Positions 1 to 10,188 of a stretch of 64,000 nucleotides of DNA are shown here, piece after piece. The stretch is taken from positions 390,808 to 454,807 of the forward strand of contig NZ_JADDUE010000005.1 of the NCBI RefSeq assembly GCF_016526145.1, read 5' to 3'. Positions within the stretch are counted from its first letter, which is position 1. The number at the start of each line of letters is the position of its first letter. The notes below the pieces were generated by a model. It had not been told where the DNA came from, ran no database searches, and saw only the letters and a list, made by a program, of their open reading frames with translations. Made by a program: the position numbers and the translations under genes. Origin of the DNA: Saccharopolyspora galaxeae (GTDB lineage: Bacteria; Actinomycetota; Actinomycetes; Mycobacteriales; Pseudonocardiaceae).

Positions 1-1
1 A

Positions 2-46
2 GGCGGCACCAGCGGGGTCGGCACCACCGCGGGAGGCGTCCGATGA
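2..46 (+). CDS. C-terminal tail of an upstream protein (partial)
   Basis: An open frame enters from the left edge and ends in a TGA that overlaps the ATG of the next gene (ATGA coupling). Only 14 residues, Gly/Thr-rich, are visible, so the family cannot be read. CorC/CNNM-type CBS proteins are often encoded as adjacent pairs in actinobacteria, so an upstream partner of the following gene is a reasonable guess but only inference. Confidence 0.4.
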   Translation, partial: GGTSGVGTTAGGVR

Positions 47-1086
47 GCGACACCGCGGCGATCCTGTTCGGAATCTTGTTGCTGCTGCTGAACTCGCTGT
101 TCGTGGGCGCGGAGTTCGCGCTGCTGTCCTCGCGCCGGGACCGGTTGGAGGCGCTGCTGGACCAGGGCGTCAGCCGCGCCCGCACGGTGATCAAGGCGAG
201 CCAGGAGGGCTCGCTGATGCTGACCAGCGCCCAGCTCGGCATCACGCTGTGCTCGCTGGGACTCGGGCGGTTGGGCGAACCGGCCGTGGCGCACCGCCTG
301 GAGCTGCTGTTCGAGCCGTTCAACGTGCCCGCACCGGTGGTGCACGCGGTCGGGTTCACCATTGCGCTGGCGATCGTGGTGGTGCTGCACGTGCTGGTCG
401 GCGAGATGGTGCCGAAGAACCTCGCGATCGCCGAGCCGGAACGACTGGCGCTGTGGCTGGTGCCCGCGCTGGTCGGGTTCGTCAAGCTGGCGCGGCCGCT
501 GATCGCGCTGTTCAACATGATGGCGAACGCGGTGCTCAAGCTGCTGAAGGTGCAGCCGAAGGACGAGCTGGACACCGCCTACACCTCCGCCGAGCTGGCC
601 GAGCTGCTGGTGGAGTCGCGCCGGGAGGGGCTGCTGGAGCAGTCCGAGCACCGCAGGCTCGCCCAGACGTTGTCCTCGGTGGAGAACACCGTGGCCGACG
701 TGCTGGTGCCGCTGCCGGAGGTCACCAGCGTGCCGGGGAACCCGACGCTGGGCGATGTGGAGCAGGCGGTCGCCGCGACCGGCTTCTCCCGGTTCCCGGT
801 GCGCGCGGCTTCGGGTGAGCTGCTGGGTTATCTGCACGTCAAGGACCTGCTCGACCAGGCGGGCTCGGACCCGGGCACGCCGGTCGCGCCGAGCCGGGTC
901 CGGCAGCTGCCGAACGTGCCGGTGAGCGCGCGGCTGGACCAGGCACTGGCGTCGTTGCGCCGGGCGCGCAGCCACTTGGCCACCGCGGTCGACGCGGATG
1001 GCGTGCCGCGCGGGGTGGTCGCGCTCGAGGACCTGGTCGAGGAGTACGTGGGCACGGTCCGCGACGGCACCCACGTCACCGCCTGA
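43..1086 (+). CDS. CNNM/CorC-type membrane protein with CBS pair (hemolysin-like family)
   Basis: 347 aa. The N-terminal ~180 residues form a DUF21/CNNM transmembrane domain with hydrophobic segments near residues 4-28, 60-80, 100-125 and 135-165, and the family-typical run GEMVPKNLAI around residue 120. Residues ~200-340 form two CBS motifs, which usually bind adenine nucleotides in divalent-cation (Mg/Co) efflux-related proteins. The ATG has a GGGAGG ribosome site about 6 nt upstream and overlaps the preceding stop, so it is translationally coupled. The large C-terminal CorC_HlyC domain of the long family members is absent, which is normal for the short actinobacterial paralogue. Transport substrate unknown. 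Confidence 0.85.
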   Translation: MSDTAAILFGILLLLLNSLFVGAEFALLSSRRDRLEALLDQGVSRARTVIKASQEGSLMLTSAQLGITLCSLGLGRLGEPAVAHRLELLFEPFNVPAPVVHAVGFTIALAIVVVLHVLVGEMVPKNLAIAEPERLALWLVPALVGFVKLARPLIALFNMMANAVLKLLKVQPKDELDTAYTSAELAELLVESRREGLLEQSEHRRLAQTLSSVENTVADVLVPLPEVTSVPGNPTLGDVEQAVAATGFSRFPVRAASGELLGYLHVKDLLDQAGSDPGTPVAPSRVRQLPNVPVSARLDQALASLRRARSHLATAVDADGVPRGVVALEDLVEEYVGTVRDGTHVTA

Positions 1087-1101
1087 GACCCGTTCCCCTC
1101 G

Positions 1102-1128
1102 GGGGCGGCCGCTACGTGCGGCCGCCCC
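1102..1128 (+). terminator. Intrinsic-type terminator after the CNNM gene
   Basis: A perfect 11-bp GC stem (GGGGCGGCCGC / GCGGCCGCCCC) with loop TACGT starts 16 nt after the stop codon and is followed by TTTCTCG. It separates the CorC-type gene from the promoter of the next operon. Confidence 0.8.
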
Positions 1129-1184
1129 TTTCTCGTTCGCGCCCGTTCGGGCGCTGGCACCCGGATTCGGCGGCGTCGGGGTAG

Positions 1185-1216
1185 TTGACACGCAGTCGGC
1201 GAAAAATCAGTATAAC
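1185..1216 (+). promoter_or_regulatory. Candidate sigma-70-type promoter of the SDR operon
   Basis: A consensus TTGACA at 1185-1190 lies in an unusually AT-rich stretch. At 17-nt spacing a weak CAGTAT (1208-1213) could serve as -10; TATAAC at 1211-1216 is closer to consensus but sits 20 nt away. It lies about 70 nt upstream of the GTG start at 1282. The exact -10 is uncertain. Confidence 0.5.
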
Positions 1217-1281
1217 CATCATCACAGTGCAGTGAGTCCGGCCGCGCCCGCCGAGGCGGTGCGCGAAACGCGGGAGGCAGC

Positions 1282-2115
1282 GTGGCGGAACGCATGGCTG
1301 GCAGGGTCGCTTTCATCACCGGTGCGGCCAGGGGGCAGGGACGATCGCACGCCGTGCGCCTGGCCGCCGAGGGCGCCGACATCATCGCGGTCGATGCCTG
1401 CGCGGACGTCGCGACCGCGGCTTACGCGATGGCCACTGAGCAGGACCTGGAGGAGACCGCCCGGCTGATCGCCGAACAGGGCCGCCGGGTGGTGGCCCGC
1501 AAGGCGGACGTCCGCGATTTCGACGCCCTGCAGGCCGCCTTCGACGCCGGCGTGGCCGAGCTCGGTCCGGTGCACACCGTGCTGGCCAACGCGGGCATCG
1601 CGTCGTTCGCGCCGACCTGGGAGTTGACCGCCCAGCACTGGCAGGACATGATCGACATCAATCTGACCGGGGTCTTCCACACCGCGAAGGTCGCGATCCC
1701 CGGCATGATCGAGCACGGTGCGGGCGGCTGCCTGCTGTTCACCTCGTCGATCGGCGGTTTCAAGGGCTTGCAGAACGTCGGGCACTACGTCGCGGCCAAG
1801 CACGGCATCGTCGGGCTGATGCGCACGCTGGCCAACGAACTCGGCCCGCACGGCATCCGGGTGAACACCATCCATCCGACCAATGTGGACACTCCGATGA
1901 TCCAGCACGAAGGCGCGATGGGGCTGTTCGTGCCCGAGGGGGTCGAACCCACCCGCGAGAACGCCATGCCCGGCTACCGCTCGCTCAACGCGATGCCGGT
2001 CCCGTGGGCCGAGGTCGGCGACATCAGCAACGCCGTGGCCTTCCTCGCCAGCGACGAGGCCCGCTACATCACCGGCGCGACCTTCCCGGTCGACGCGGGC
2101 GCCAACGTCAAATGA
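1282..2115 (+). CDS. Mycofactocin-coupled SDR family oxidoreductase
   Basis: 277 aa short-chain dehydrogenase. It shows the cofactor loop TGAARGQGRSHA (residues ~14-25) and the catalytic Tyr169-x3-Lys173 (YVAAK). A long insertion after the second strand (DACADVATAAYAMAT..., ~residues 37-60) is the hallmark of the mycofactocin-associated SDR subfamily, which holds NAD tightly and regenerates it through mycofactocin; carveol dehydrogenase is the known example. It probably oxidises a secondary or allylic alcohol to a ketone. The GTG start has GGGAGG 4 nt upstream; a second ATG at 1294 is possible. First gene of a coupled operon: its stop TGA overlaps an ATG at 2112. Confidence 0.88.
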   Translation: MAERMAGRVAFITGAARGQGRSHAVRLAAEGADIIAVDACADVATAAYAMATEQDLEETARLIAEQGRRVVARKADVRDFDALQAAFDAGVAELGPVHTVLANAGIASFAPTWELTAQHWQDMIDINLTGVFHTAKVAIPGMIEHGAGGCLLFTSSIGGFKGLQNVGHYVAAKHGIVGLMRTLANELGPHGIRVNTIHPTNVDTPMIQHEGAMGLFVPEGVEPTRENAMPGYRSLNAMPVPWAEVGDISNAVAFLASDEARYITGATFPVDAGANVK

Positions 2116-2138
2116 GCCAGGCAGTGGAAGGAGCGCCG

Positions 2139-2552
2139 ATGTCCACCGGCACGGCACGCGGCGAGATCGAGGACGTGCTGAGCAGGTACGCGCTCGGTTA
2201 CGACGAAGGCGACCTCGCACTGCTCGAGGAGGTCTTCACCGAGGACGCGGTGCTCACGATCCGCATCGCCGACGGTGATCTCATCGGCCCGTTCGAGGGC
2301 CGCGCGGCGATCATCGGGATGATGCGCGACACCGCGCAGACGCAGCAGGACAAGCGCAAGCACGTGATCAGCAACCTGGTGCTCGACGAGCGCGGCGACA
2401 CCGCGACCGCCCGGACCTACCTGACGCTGTTCTCCGTCGCGGACGGGCAGCTGACGGCGTTGACCACGGGCCGGTACGAGACCGAGCTGCGCAGCACCGG
2501 TGACGGCTGGCGGCTCGACTCCGTGCACATCGCCCTGGACCTGCCCTACTGA
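2139..2552 (+). CDS. SnoaL/NTF2-like small protein
   Basis: 137 aa. The sequence pattern of an initial helix (EIEDVLSRYALGYDEGDLALLEEVFTEDAV), a polar pocket strand and a C-terminal strand DGWRLDSVHI is typical of the SnoaL-like / nuclear transport factor 2 fold, used as small-molecule isomerases, hydratases or binding proteins. The start was put at 2139 because GGAAGGAG precedes it by 5 nt; an ATG at 2112 overlaps the SDR stop but has a weaker site. It sits between the SDR and the CoA ligase, so it likely acts on an intermediate of the same pathway. Reaction unknown. Confidence 0.8.
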   Translation: MSTGTARGEIEDVLSRYALGYDEGDLALLEEVFTEDAVLTIRIADGDLIGPFEGRAAIIGMMRDTAQTQQDKRKHVISNLVLDERGDTATARTYLTLFSVADGQLTALTTGRYETELRSTGDGWRLDSVHIALDLPY

Positions 2553-2559
2553 GCCGGCC

Positions 2560-4119
2560 ATGACGAGCAACCAGGGATTCATCCCGGCGAAGTGGGCCGC
2601 GCTCACCCCGGATGCACAAGCGATCTACGACGCGCCGAACGAGCGGCGGGTGAACTGGGCGGAGCTGGACGAGCGGGTGCGCCGCGCCGCGAACGGCCTG
2701 CGCGGGCTCGGGCTGCAGCACGGTGACCGGGTTGCGGTGCTGGCCCGCAACTGCGTGGAGTTCCAGGAGCTGTACTTCGCCTGCGGCCGCGTGGGGCTGG
2801 TGCTGCAACCGCTGAACTGGCGGCTGTCCACCGGCGAGCTCACCGAGCTCATCCGGGATGCCGCGCCGCGCGCCGTGGTGACCGCGGCCGAGTGGTCCGA
2901 GCAGGCCCAGCAGCTGCAGCGGGACTGCGACGTGCCGCACTGGCTGGAGTTCGGCGAGTCCGGTGACGGCAGCTACGAGCGGCTGCTGGCCGCGGCGGCC
3001 ACCGACGAGCCCGAAGGCTCCGACCGCATCGGCGGCAACGACCCGTTCTTCATCCTCTACACCGGCGGCACCACCGGACGCAGCAAGGGCGCGCTGCACA
3101 CCCACCACAGCGCGGCGACGGGCGGGCTGAACCAGACGGTGGCCGAGCGCATCGTGCCCGGTGACGTCTACCTGCTGACCGGGCAGATGTACCACATCCC
3201 GATCGTGCTCTCGATGAACTACCTGCGGCACGGGTGCCCGCTGGTGCTGATGAACTTCGAGGCCGAAAGCGCGCTGCGGATCATCGAGCAGGAGAAGGTC
3301 TCGGCGTTCCTGGGCATCACCACGATGCTCAACTGGATGATGGCGGTGCCCGGATTCTCCGGCTACGACCTCTCCAGCCTGCGCAACATCCAGTACGGCG
3401 GCGGGCCGATGCCCTCGTCGATCGTGCGGGCGGCGCTGGATTCGTTCCCGTGCACGCTGATCCAGGGCTACGGCCAGACCGAGGGCCCGGGCATGACGTT
3501 CCTGTCCCAGGAGGACCACGCCGAGGCGGCGGCCGGGCGAAACGAGCACCGGCTGCGCTCGTGCGGCCGGGAAGGTTTCGCCGGGATGTTGCGGGTGCTC
3601 GACGAGTACGGCGCCGAGGTGCCGCGCGACGGGCGCACGCCGGGGCAGATCGCGGTCCGCTCGGACGCGAACATGATCGGCTACTGGAACCGGCCGGAGC
3701 TGACCGCGCAGACCATCCGGAACGGCTGGATGTGGACCGGTGACGTGGCCACCTGGGACGAGCAGCACTACGTCTACATCGTCGACCGGGCCAAGGACAT
3801 GATCATCTCCGGCGGCGAGAACATCTACAGCGTCCAGGTCGAGGAGGCCGTCGCCGCGCATCCGGCGGTGCTGGAGTGCGCGGTGATCGGGGTCCCGGAC
3901 GACGAATGGGGCGAGAACGTCAAAGCCGTGGTGGTGCTCAAACCCGGCACCGAAGCCACCGAGCAGGACATCATCACCACCGCGAAGCAGCACCTCGCTT
4001 CCTACCAGAAGCCGAAGTCGGTGGACTTCGTCGCGAGCCTGCCGAAGGCGCCGACCGGCAAGGTGATGAAGCGCGACCTGCGCACCCCGTACTGGGCCGA
4101 CCGGGAGCGTTCGGTTTGA
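2560..4119 (+). CDS. Acyl-CoA synthetase (AMP-binding, FadD-like)
   Basis: 519 aa adenylate-forming enzyme. Visible motifs are the phosphate loop YTGGTTGRSKG from Tyr167, the adenine motif GYGQTEGPG, the TGD/hinge segment (TGDVATW... IVDRAKDMIISGGENIY) and the C-terminal catalytic Lys501 in APTGKVMKRD. It should activate a carboxylic acid to its CoA thioester via an acyl-adenylate. It starts 7 nt after the SnoaL-like gene and overlaps the next gene. Substrate cannot be read; the company of an SDR, MaoC-type hydratases and a thioesterase suggests a degradative acid rather than a housekeeping fatty acid. Confidence 0.88.
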   Translation: MTSNQGFIPAKWAALTPDAQAIYDAPNERRVNWAELDERVRRAANGLRGLGLQHGDRVAVLARNCVEFQELYFACGRVGLVLQPLNWRLSTGELTELIRDAAPRAVVTAAEWSEQAQQLQRDCDVPHWLEFGESGDGSYERLLAAAATDEPEGSDRIGGNDPFFILYTGGTTGRSKGALHTHHSAATGGLNQTVAERIVPGDVYLLTGQMYHIPIVLSMNYLRHGCPLVLMNFEAESALRIIEQEKVSAFLGITTMLNWMMAVPGFSGYDLSSLRNIQYGGGPMPSSIVRAALDSFPCTLIQGYGQTEGPGMTFLSQEDHAEAAAGRNEHRLRSCGREGFAGMLRVLDEYGAEVPRDGRTPGQIAVRSDANMIGYWNRPELTAQTIRNGWMWTGDVATWDEQHYVYIVDRAKDMIISGGENIYSVQVEEAVAAHPAVLECAVIGVPDDEWGENVKAVVVLKPGTEATEQDIITTAKQHLASYQKPKSVDFVASLPKAPTGKVMKRDLRTPYWADRERSV

Positions 4120-4556
4120 GCCCGGACGAGGCCGAACTGGCGAGGCTGGTCGGCACCGAACTGCCCGGCGGCGAGTTCACCTTCGAACCGTGGTGGGTGC
4201 GACTGGTCAACGACTGCGCGCTCGCCGCACCCGAGGACGGCGCGGGCAGCCCGGTGTTCGTCTTCCTCGCCGGAACCGCCGCGATGGGCATGTCCTGGGA
4301 GCAGTTGTGGGCGATGTTCGGCGCCACCGAGTCGGACGGCCCGATGGCCGGCGAGACCAGCACCGAAATCCACGTCCCGCTGCGCGTCGGCGGCACCTAC
4401 CGGGTCCGCGGCCGGATCGAGTCCGCGCGGCGCAAGCGCGGCTCGCGCACCGGTGTCTTCGACCTCGTCGAGTACCGGCTCGACCTGCACGAGGATTCCG
4501 GCGCGCTGGCGGCGAGCTGCACCAGCTCGATCATCTTCCCGAGGAGGGCGCAGTGA
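4116..4556 (+). CDS. Hotdog-fold MaoC N-terminal-like (FAS1-like dehydratase) protein
   Basis: 146 aa. It shows a helical start, the segment FLAGTAAMGMSWEQLW, then ETSTEIHVPLRVGGTYRVRGRI and FDLVEYRLDL, matching the degenerate N-terminal hotdog half seen in actinobacterial MaoC-type heteromeric hydratases. Such half-proteins usually pair with an adjacent catalytic MaoC subunit, which here is the next gene. The start is the TTG at 4116 overlapping the ligase stop, with GGGAG 8 nt upstream; no ATG or GTG fits nearby. Its stop overlaps the GTG of the next gene. Confidence 0.72.
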   Translation: MSPDEAELARLVGTELPGGEFTFEPWWVRLVNDCALAAPEDGAGSPVFVFLAGTAAMGMSWEQLWAMFGATESDGPMAGETSTEIHVPLRVGGTYRVRGRIESARRKRGSRTGVFDLVEYRLDLHEDSGALAASCTSSIIFPRRAQ

Positions 4557-4966
4557 CCGAGGCCGGCGAGCAACTGCCGGAGCACCGCATCGGCCCGGTC
4601 TCGGCGGAGAAGATGAAGACGATGTCGGCGCTGATGCGCGATGCCAACCCGATCCACTTCGACGAATCCGCGGTGCGCGCGCTCGGGCTCGGCGAGCGGG
4701 TGATCAACCAGGGTCCGCTGAACCAGGCGTACGTGCTGGACATGCTGAGCCGTTGGGCGGGCGGCGCGGACCGGGTGCGCGGCGTGCGGTTGCGCTACCT
4801 CGGCACCGTGTTCGCAGGTGACCACCTTTGCGCGCGGGGGACGGTGCGCGAGGTCGCCGATGAGGAGGGCTGCCGGGTCGCCACCTGCGATGTGCAGCTC
4901 GACGTGCTCGGCGGGCGGACCGTGCTGTCCGGCACCGCGACCGTGCTGCTGGAGGAGAACCGATGA
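4553..4966 (+). CDS. MaoC-like (R)-enoyl-CoA hydratase/dehydratase subunit
   Basis: 137 aa MaoC-family hotdog. The hydratase signature region MRDANPIHFDESAVRALGLGERVINQG (~residues 24-50) carries the Asp and His expected of the catalytic dyad (D-x-NP-x-H). The GTG start overlaps the previous stop and has GAGGAGG 5 nt upstream. Known family role: hydration of enoyl-CoA. It probably forms a heterodimer with the preceding non-catalytic hotdog protein, as in the ChsH1/ChsH2-type enzymes of steroid side-chain degradation; the pairing here is inferred from adjacency and coupling. Confidence 0.82.
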   Translation: MTEAGEQLPEHRIGPVSAEKMKTMSALMRDANPIHFDESAVRALGLGERVINQGPLNQAYVLDMLSRWAGGADRVRGVRLRYLGTVFAGDHLCARGTVREVADEEGCRVATCDVQLDVLGGRTVLSGTATVLLEENR

Positions 4967-5379
4967 CGCCGCCGACGATGCAACGGTTCCAGCTCTCCTA
5001 CGGGGATTGCGACTCGCTCGGCATCGCCTACTTCGCGATCTACTACCCGTGGATGGAGCGCACCTACAGCAGCTGGCTGCACCACCACGGGCTGCGCTCG
5101 GCGGAGCTGGCCGAACAGCTCGGTGCGGGAACGGTCGGCGTGCACTCGGACGCCACCTACCTGCGGCCGGTGCACGTGTTCGACGAACTCACCTGCGAGC
5201 TGGTGCGCAGCAAGGTCGGCACCACTTCGTACACCCTCGGCCACGAGTTCCGCCGCGGCGACGAGCTGGTCACCTTCGGCACCATGACCTTCGCCTGCCG
5301 CGCCCCGGACGGGACCAAAACCCCCATCCCGGCACGGCTCGGCGAACTCCTCGGCACGCTGCGACCGGCAGCGGACTGA
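4963..5379 (+). CDS. Acyl-CoA thioesterase (4HBT-like hotdog)
   Basis: 138 aa. The N-terminal motif LSYGDCDSLGIAYFAIYYPWMERTYSSW is the classic 4-hydroxybenzoyl-CoA thioesterase-type start, with the catalytic Asp in YGDCDSLGIAYF, followed by strands VGVHSDATYLRPVHVFDEL. It should hydrolyse an acyl- or aroyl-CoA. The ATG overlaps the preceding stop (ATGA), so it closes a fully coupled operon running from the SDR at 1282. It may release the end product or rescue CoA from a stalled intermediate. Confidence 0.83.
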   Translation: MTPPTMQRFQLSYGDCDSLGIAYFAIYYPWMERTYSSWLHHHGLRSAELAEQLGAGTVGVHSDATYLRPVHVFDELTCELVRSKVGTTSYTLGHEFRRGDELVTFGTMTFACRAPDGTKTPIPARLGELLGTLRPAAD

Positions 5380-5430
5380 GCCCACCGGGGCGCCGGACGG
5401 CCACCCGACCTCGCCTATCCTGGCCGCACT

Positions 5431-6336
5431 ATGCAAGTGCTTGCCGAGCAGGAGTGGCGCGCACGCCGAGCCGCGCATCGGCAGCGGGTGCGGCAGTGGA
5501 CCGAACCGCATCGCCGCAGGCGGCGCGAGGGCATCCCGCACCCGGTGATGGACTTCCTGTTCACCTACTACTCGCACCGCCCGTCACTGCTGGAGCGCTG
5601 GCAACCCGGCCTCGGCGTCGCGCTCGCGGGCGGCGAGGAGTTCCTGGACCGGCGCGGCTACGTCGCGCTGCCGCAAGGCGTCGCACTGTCCCCCGCGGCA
5701 CGCACGGCGAAACGCCTGGACACCGCGCGTTTCGTGCGGGACCTGCTGACCGCGGTGCAAGACCGGCGGCCGTTCCTGGGCTGCTTCGGCCTGCACGAGT
5801 GGGCCATGCTGTACCGCACCACGCCGGAGGACGTGCGGCACGCTTCCTGGCCGTTGCGACTCGGGCACCGCGGCACCGATGAAGTCGTGGAGTCCATGCA
5901 GATCCGATGCAGCCACCACGACGCCTTCCGATTCTTCACCCCGCAGGCCCGGCCGCTGAATGCGCTGCAACCGACCCGCGCCGATCAGGTCGCGATGGAA
6001 CAGCCGGGCTGCCTGCACAACAACATGGACCTGTTCAAGTGGGCCTACAAGCTCGACCCGCTGGTGCCGTCCGAGCTGATCGCCGACTGCTTCGACCTGG
6101 CCGCGCGCATCCGCGCGGTCGACATGCGCGCGAGCCCGTACGACCTGCGCGAACTCGGATACGAACCGATCGCGGTGGAAACGGCGGAAGGGCGCGCCGA
6201 ATACGCGGCGCGGCAACGCGAATTCGCCGATGAGGCGGGCGGATTGCGCACCCGGCTGATCGAGGTCTGCGCGGGGCTGCTGGCGGCGGAAACGGCCGAG
6301 GCAGCTCGTTCCGAGTTGAGCGATTCCCAGCCCTGA
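5431..6336 (+). CDS. Conserved actinobacterial protein, 3-methyladenine DNA glycosylase-like annotation
   Basis: 301 aa, Trp/Arg-rich. Highlights are EGIPHPVMDFLFTYYSHRP near residue 35, FLGCFGLHEWAMLYR near 120, the His cluster QIRCSHHDAFRFFTP near 155, and QPGCLHNNMDLFKWAYKLDP near 195. I recall proteins of this type in actinobacteria being annotated as 3-methyladenine DNA glycosylase, but I see no HhH-GPD or AAG motif, so that activity is unproven. The conserved His/Asn/Asp residues suggest a metal or small-molecule site. No Shine-Dalgarno precedes the ATG; TATCCT at 5415-5420 could be a -10 for a nearly leaderless mRNA. The coding end merges into an 18-bp repeat array. Confidence 0.6.
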   Translation: MQVLAEQEWRARRAAHRQRVRQWTEPHRRRRREGIPHPVMDFLFTYYSHRPSLLERWQPGLGVALAGGEEFLDRRGYVALPQGVALSPAARTAKRLDTARFVRDLLTAVQDRRPFLGCFGLHEWAMLYRTTPEDVRHASWPLRLGHRGTDEVVESMQIRCSHHDAFRFFTPQARPLNALQPTRADQVAMEQPGCLHNNMDLFKWAYKLDPLVPSELIADCFDLAARIRAVDMRASPYDLRELGYEPIAVETAEGRAEYAARQREFADEAGGLRTRLIEVCAGLLAAETAEAARSELSDSQP

Positions 6337-6451
6337 AACGATTTCCGGCCCTAAAGCGGCTCCGGGTCCTAAAGGGGCTCCGGGTCCTAAAGGGGCTCCG
6401 GGCAGAAAGCGGCTTCGGTCCCTGAACAACTCCGGTTCCAAAGCGACTCCG
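6331..6451. repeat. Tandem 18-bp repeat array
   Basis: About seven degenerate copies of an 18-bp unit, consensus TCCTAAAGSGGCTCCGGG, lie head to tail. Two central copies (6367-6384, 6385-6402) are identical; outer copies diverge and two are shortened. The first unit contains the stop codon of the preceding gene, so the array has grown from the coding end into the intergenic space. Each unit carries AAAG and CCGG, giving a regular AT/GC alternation. Confidence 0.85.
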
Positions 6452-6481
6452 CCCAGCGAGCCGCACTTCGATCCGAACGAA

Positions 6482-6513
6482 ATCGGCCCGCCACCACGCG
6501 GCGGCGGGCCGAT
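6482..6513 (-). terminator. Hairpin terminator of the HesB-like gene
   Basis: Perfect 11-bp inverted repeat ATCGGCCCGCC / GGCGGGCCGAT with a 10-nt loop, starting 4 nt beyond the stop of the minus-strand HesB-like gene. No U-run follows, as is usual for actinobacterial terminators. Confidence 0.7.
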
Positions 6514-6517
6514 CAGC

Positions 6518-6802
6518 TCATTCCCGAACGGCCAGGCTCAGCTCACCGTTGTCGTCGCGCTCGGCGTCGAGGACCTTGTCCCCGAGCAGCGACGCGGCCT
6601 GCGGCTCGAGGAACACCCGGGCACCGGACTCCTCGACCACCTCGTCGTCGGCCTGCGGCTCGCTGGCGATGGCCGCCTGGAGCTCGCCCTCACCGGACGC
6701 GTTGGCGACCGGCGCGATCCGCAGCCCCGAGCTCTCGCCCGATTCACCACCGGCCAGCACGACCTTGATGACCTCGGCTGCGCTCTCGCTGATCGTGAGC
6801 AT
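6518..6802 (-). CDS. HesB/IscA-like protein lacking cysteines
   Basis: 94 aa. It begins MLTISESAAEVIKVVL and contains SSGLRIAP and ARVFLEPQAASLLGDKVLDAE, matching the A-type iron-sulfur carrier (HesB/IscA) fold. No cysteine is present, whereas canonical members use three conserved cysteines for cluster binding, so it cannot carry a cluster in the usual way. The start at 6802 was chosen over an in-frame codon 51 nt upstream because GAGAGGAG lies just ahead and the fold begins there. It is convergent with the gene at 5431. Function unknown; a structural, redox-silent or non-cluster role is inferred. Confidence 0.75.
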   Translation of the reverse strand: MLTISESAAEVIKVVLAGGESGESSGLRIAPVANASGEGELQAAIASEPQADDEVVEESGARVFLEPQAASLLGDKVLDAERDDNGELSLAVRE

Positions 6803-6883
6803 TGCTGCACTCCTCTCGGAGGCGGTCGGATGGAACCGCCCACCGTAGTGCATCCGGCCGGTCGCCCGCTCACCCCCGCGCGA

Positions 6884-9781
<2,898 letters not shown>

Positions 9782-9840
9782 CGCCACACCTCATTCATCG
9801 CAGCGGACACAGGGCGGCAGCGTTGTGTGCTGCCCTCCCC

Positions 9841-10053
9841 CTCTGTCACTGTCCGCATCGCGAACGCCTGAGAGCTTCGCCCGGTCGGACCGGACTTGCA
9901 CCGTCGGCGGGCGCCACCTCGTCCGGTGGCACCTCTTTCCAGAGGTATCTCGCCCGTGCGGTCCAGCCGCCTGAGAGGTTGTCGGGGAGGGTTTGCTCCT
10001 TCGGCGCCGCCGGCGACCGGATCACCGGCGGACTCTCCCGCACGGGGTCTGCG
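9841..10053 (-). ncRNA. Tandem glycine riboswitch
   Basis: The minus-strand leader of gcvP carries two glycine-aptamer signatures. The first begins GGGAGAGTCC and has GCCGAAGGAGCAAACCCTCC and CTCTCAGGC. The second has GGGCGAGATACC, GGAAAGAGGTGCC, CGCCGACGGTGCAAGTCC and CGAAGCTCTCAGGCG, followed by GGACAGTGACAGAG. The GAAGGAGCAA, GGTGCAAG and CTCAGGC elements in this order are diagnostic of the family. In known cases glycine binding turns on gcv expression, so gcvP is probably glycine-induced; the expression platform is not obvious by eye. Confidence 0.92.
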
Positions 10054-10188
10054 ATGCCTCGCACCCTACCCGATCCAGTGAGCGCCGACCGGTGCGATCT
10101 TCGTCGCGTCCGAACGTCCCACGCACCGGACGCGCTGCGCACGCACCGTGTCCACGCGAAATCCCCGGGCCGGAGCCGCCGAACCGGT

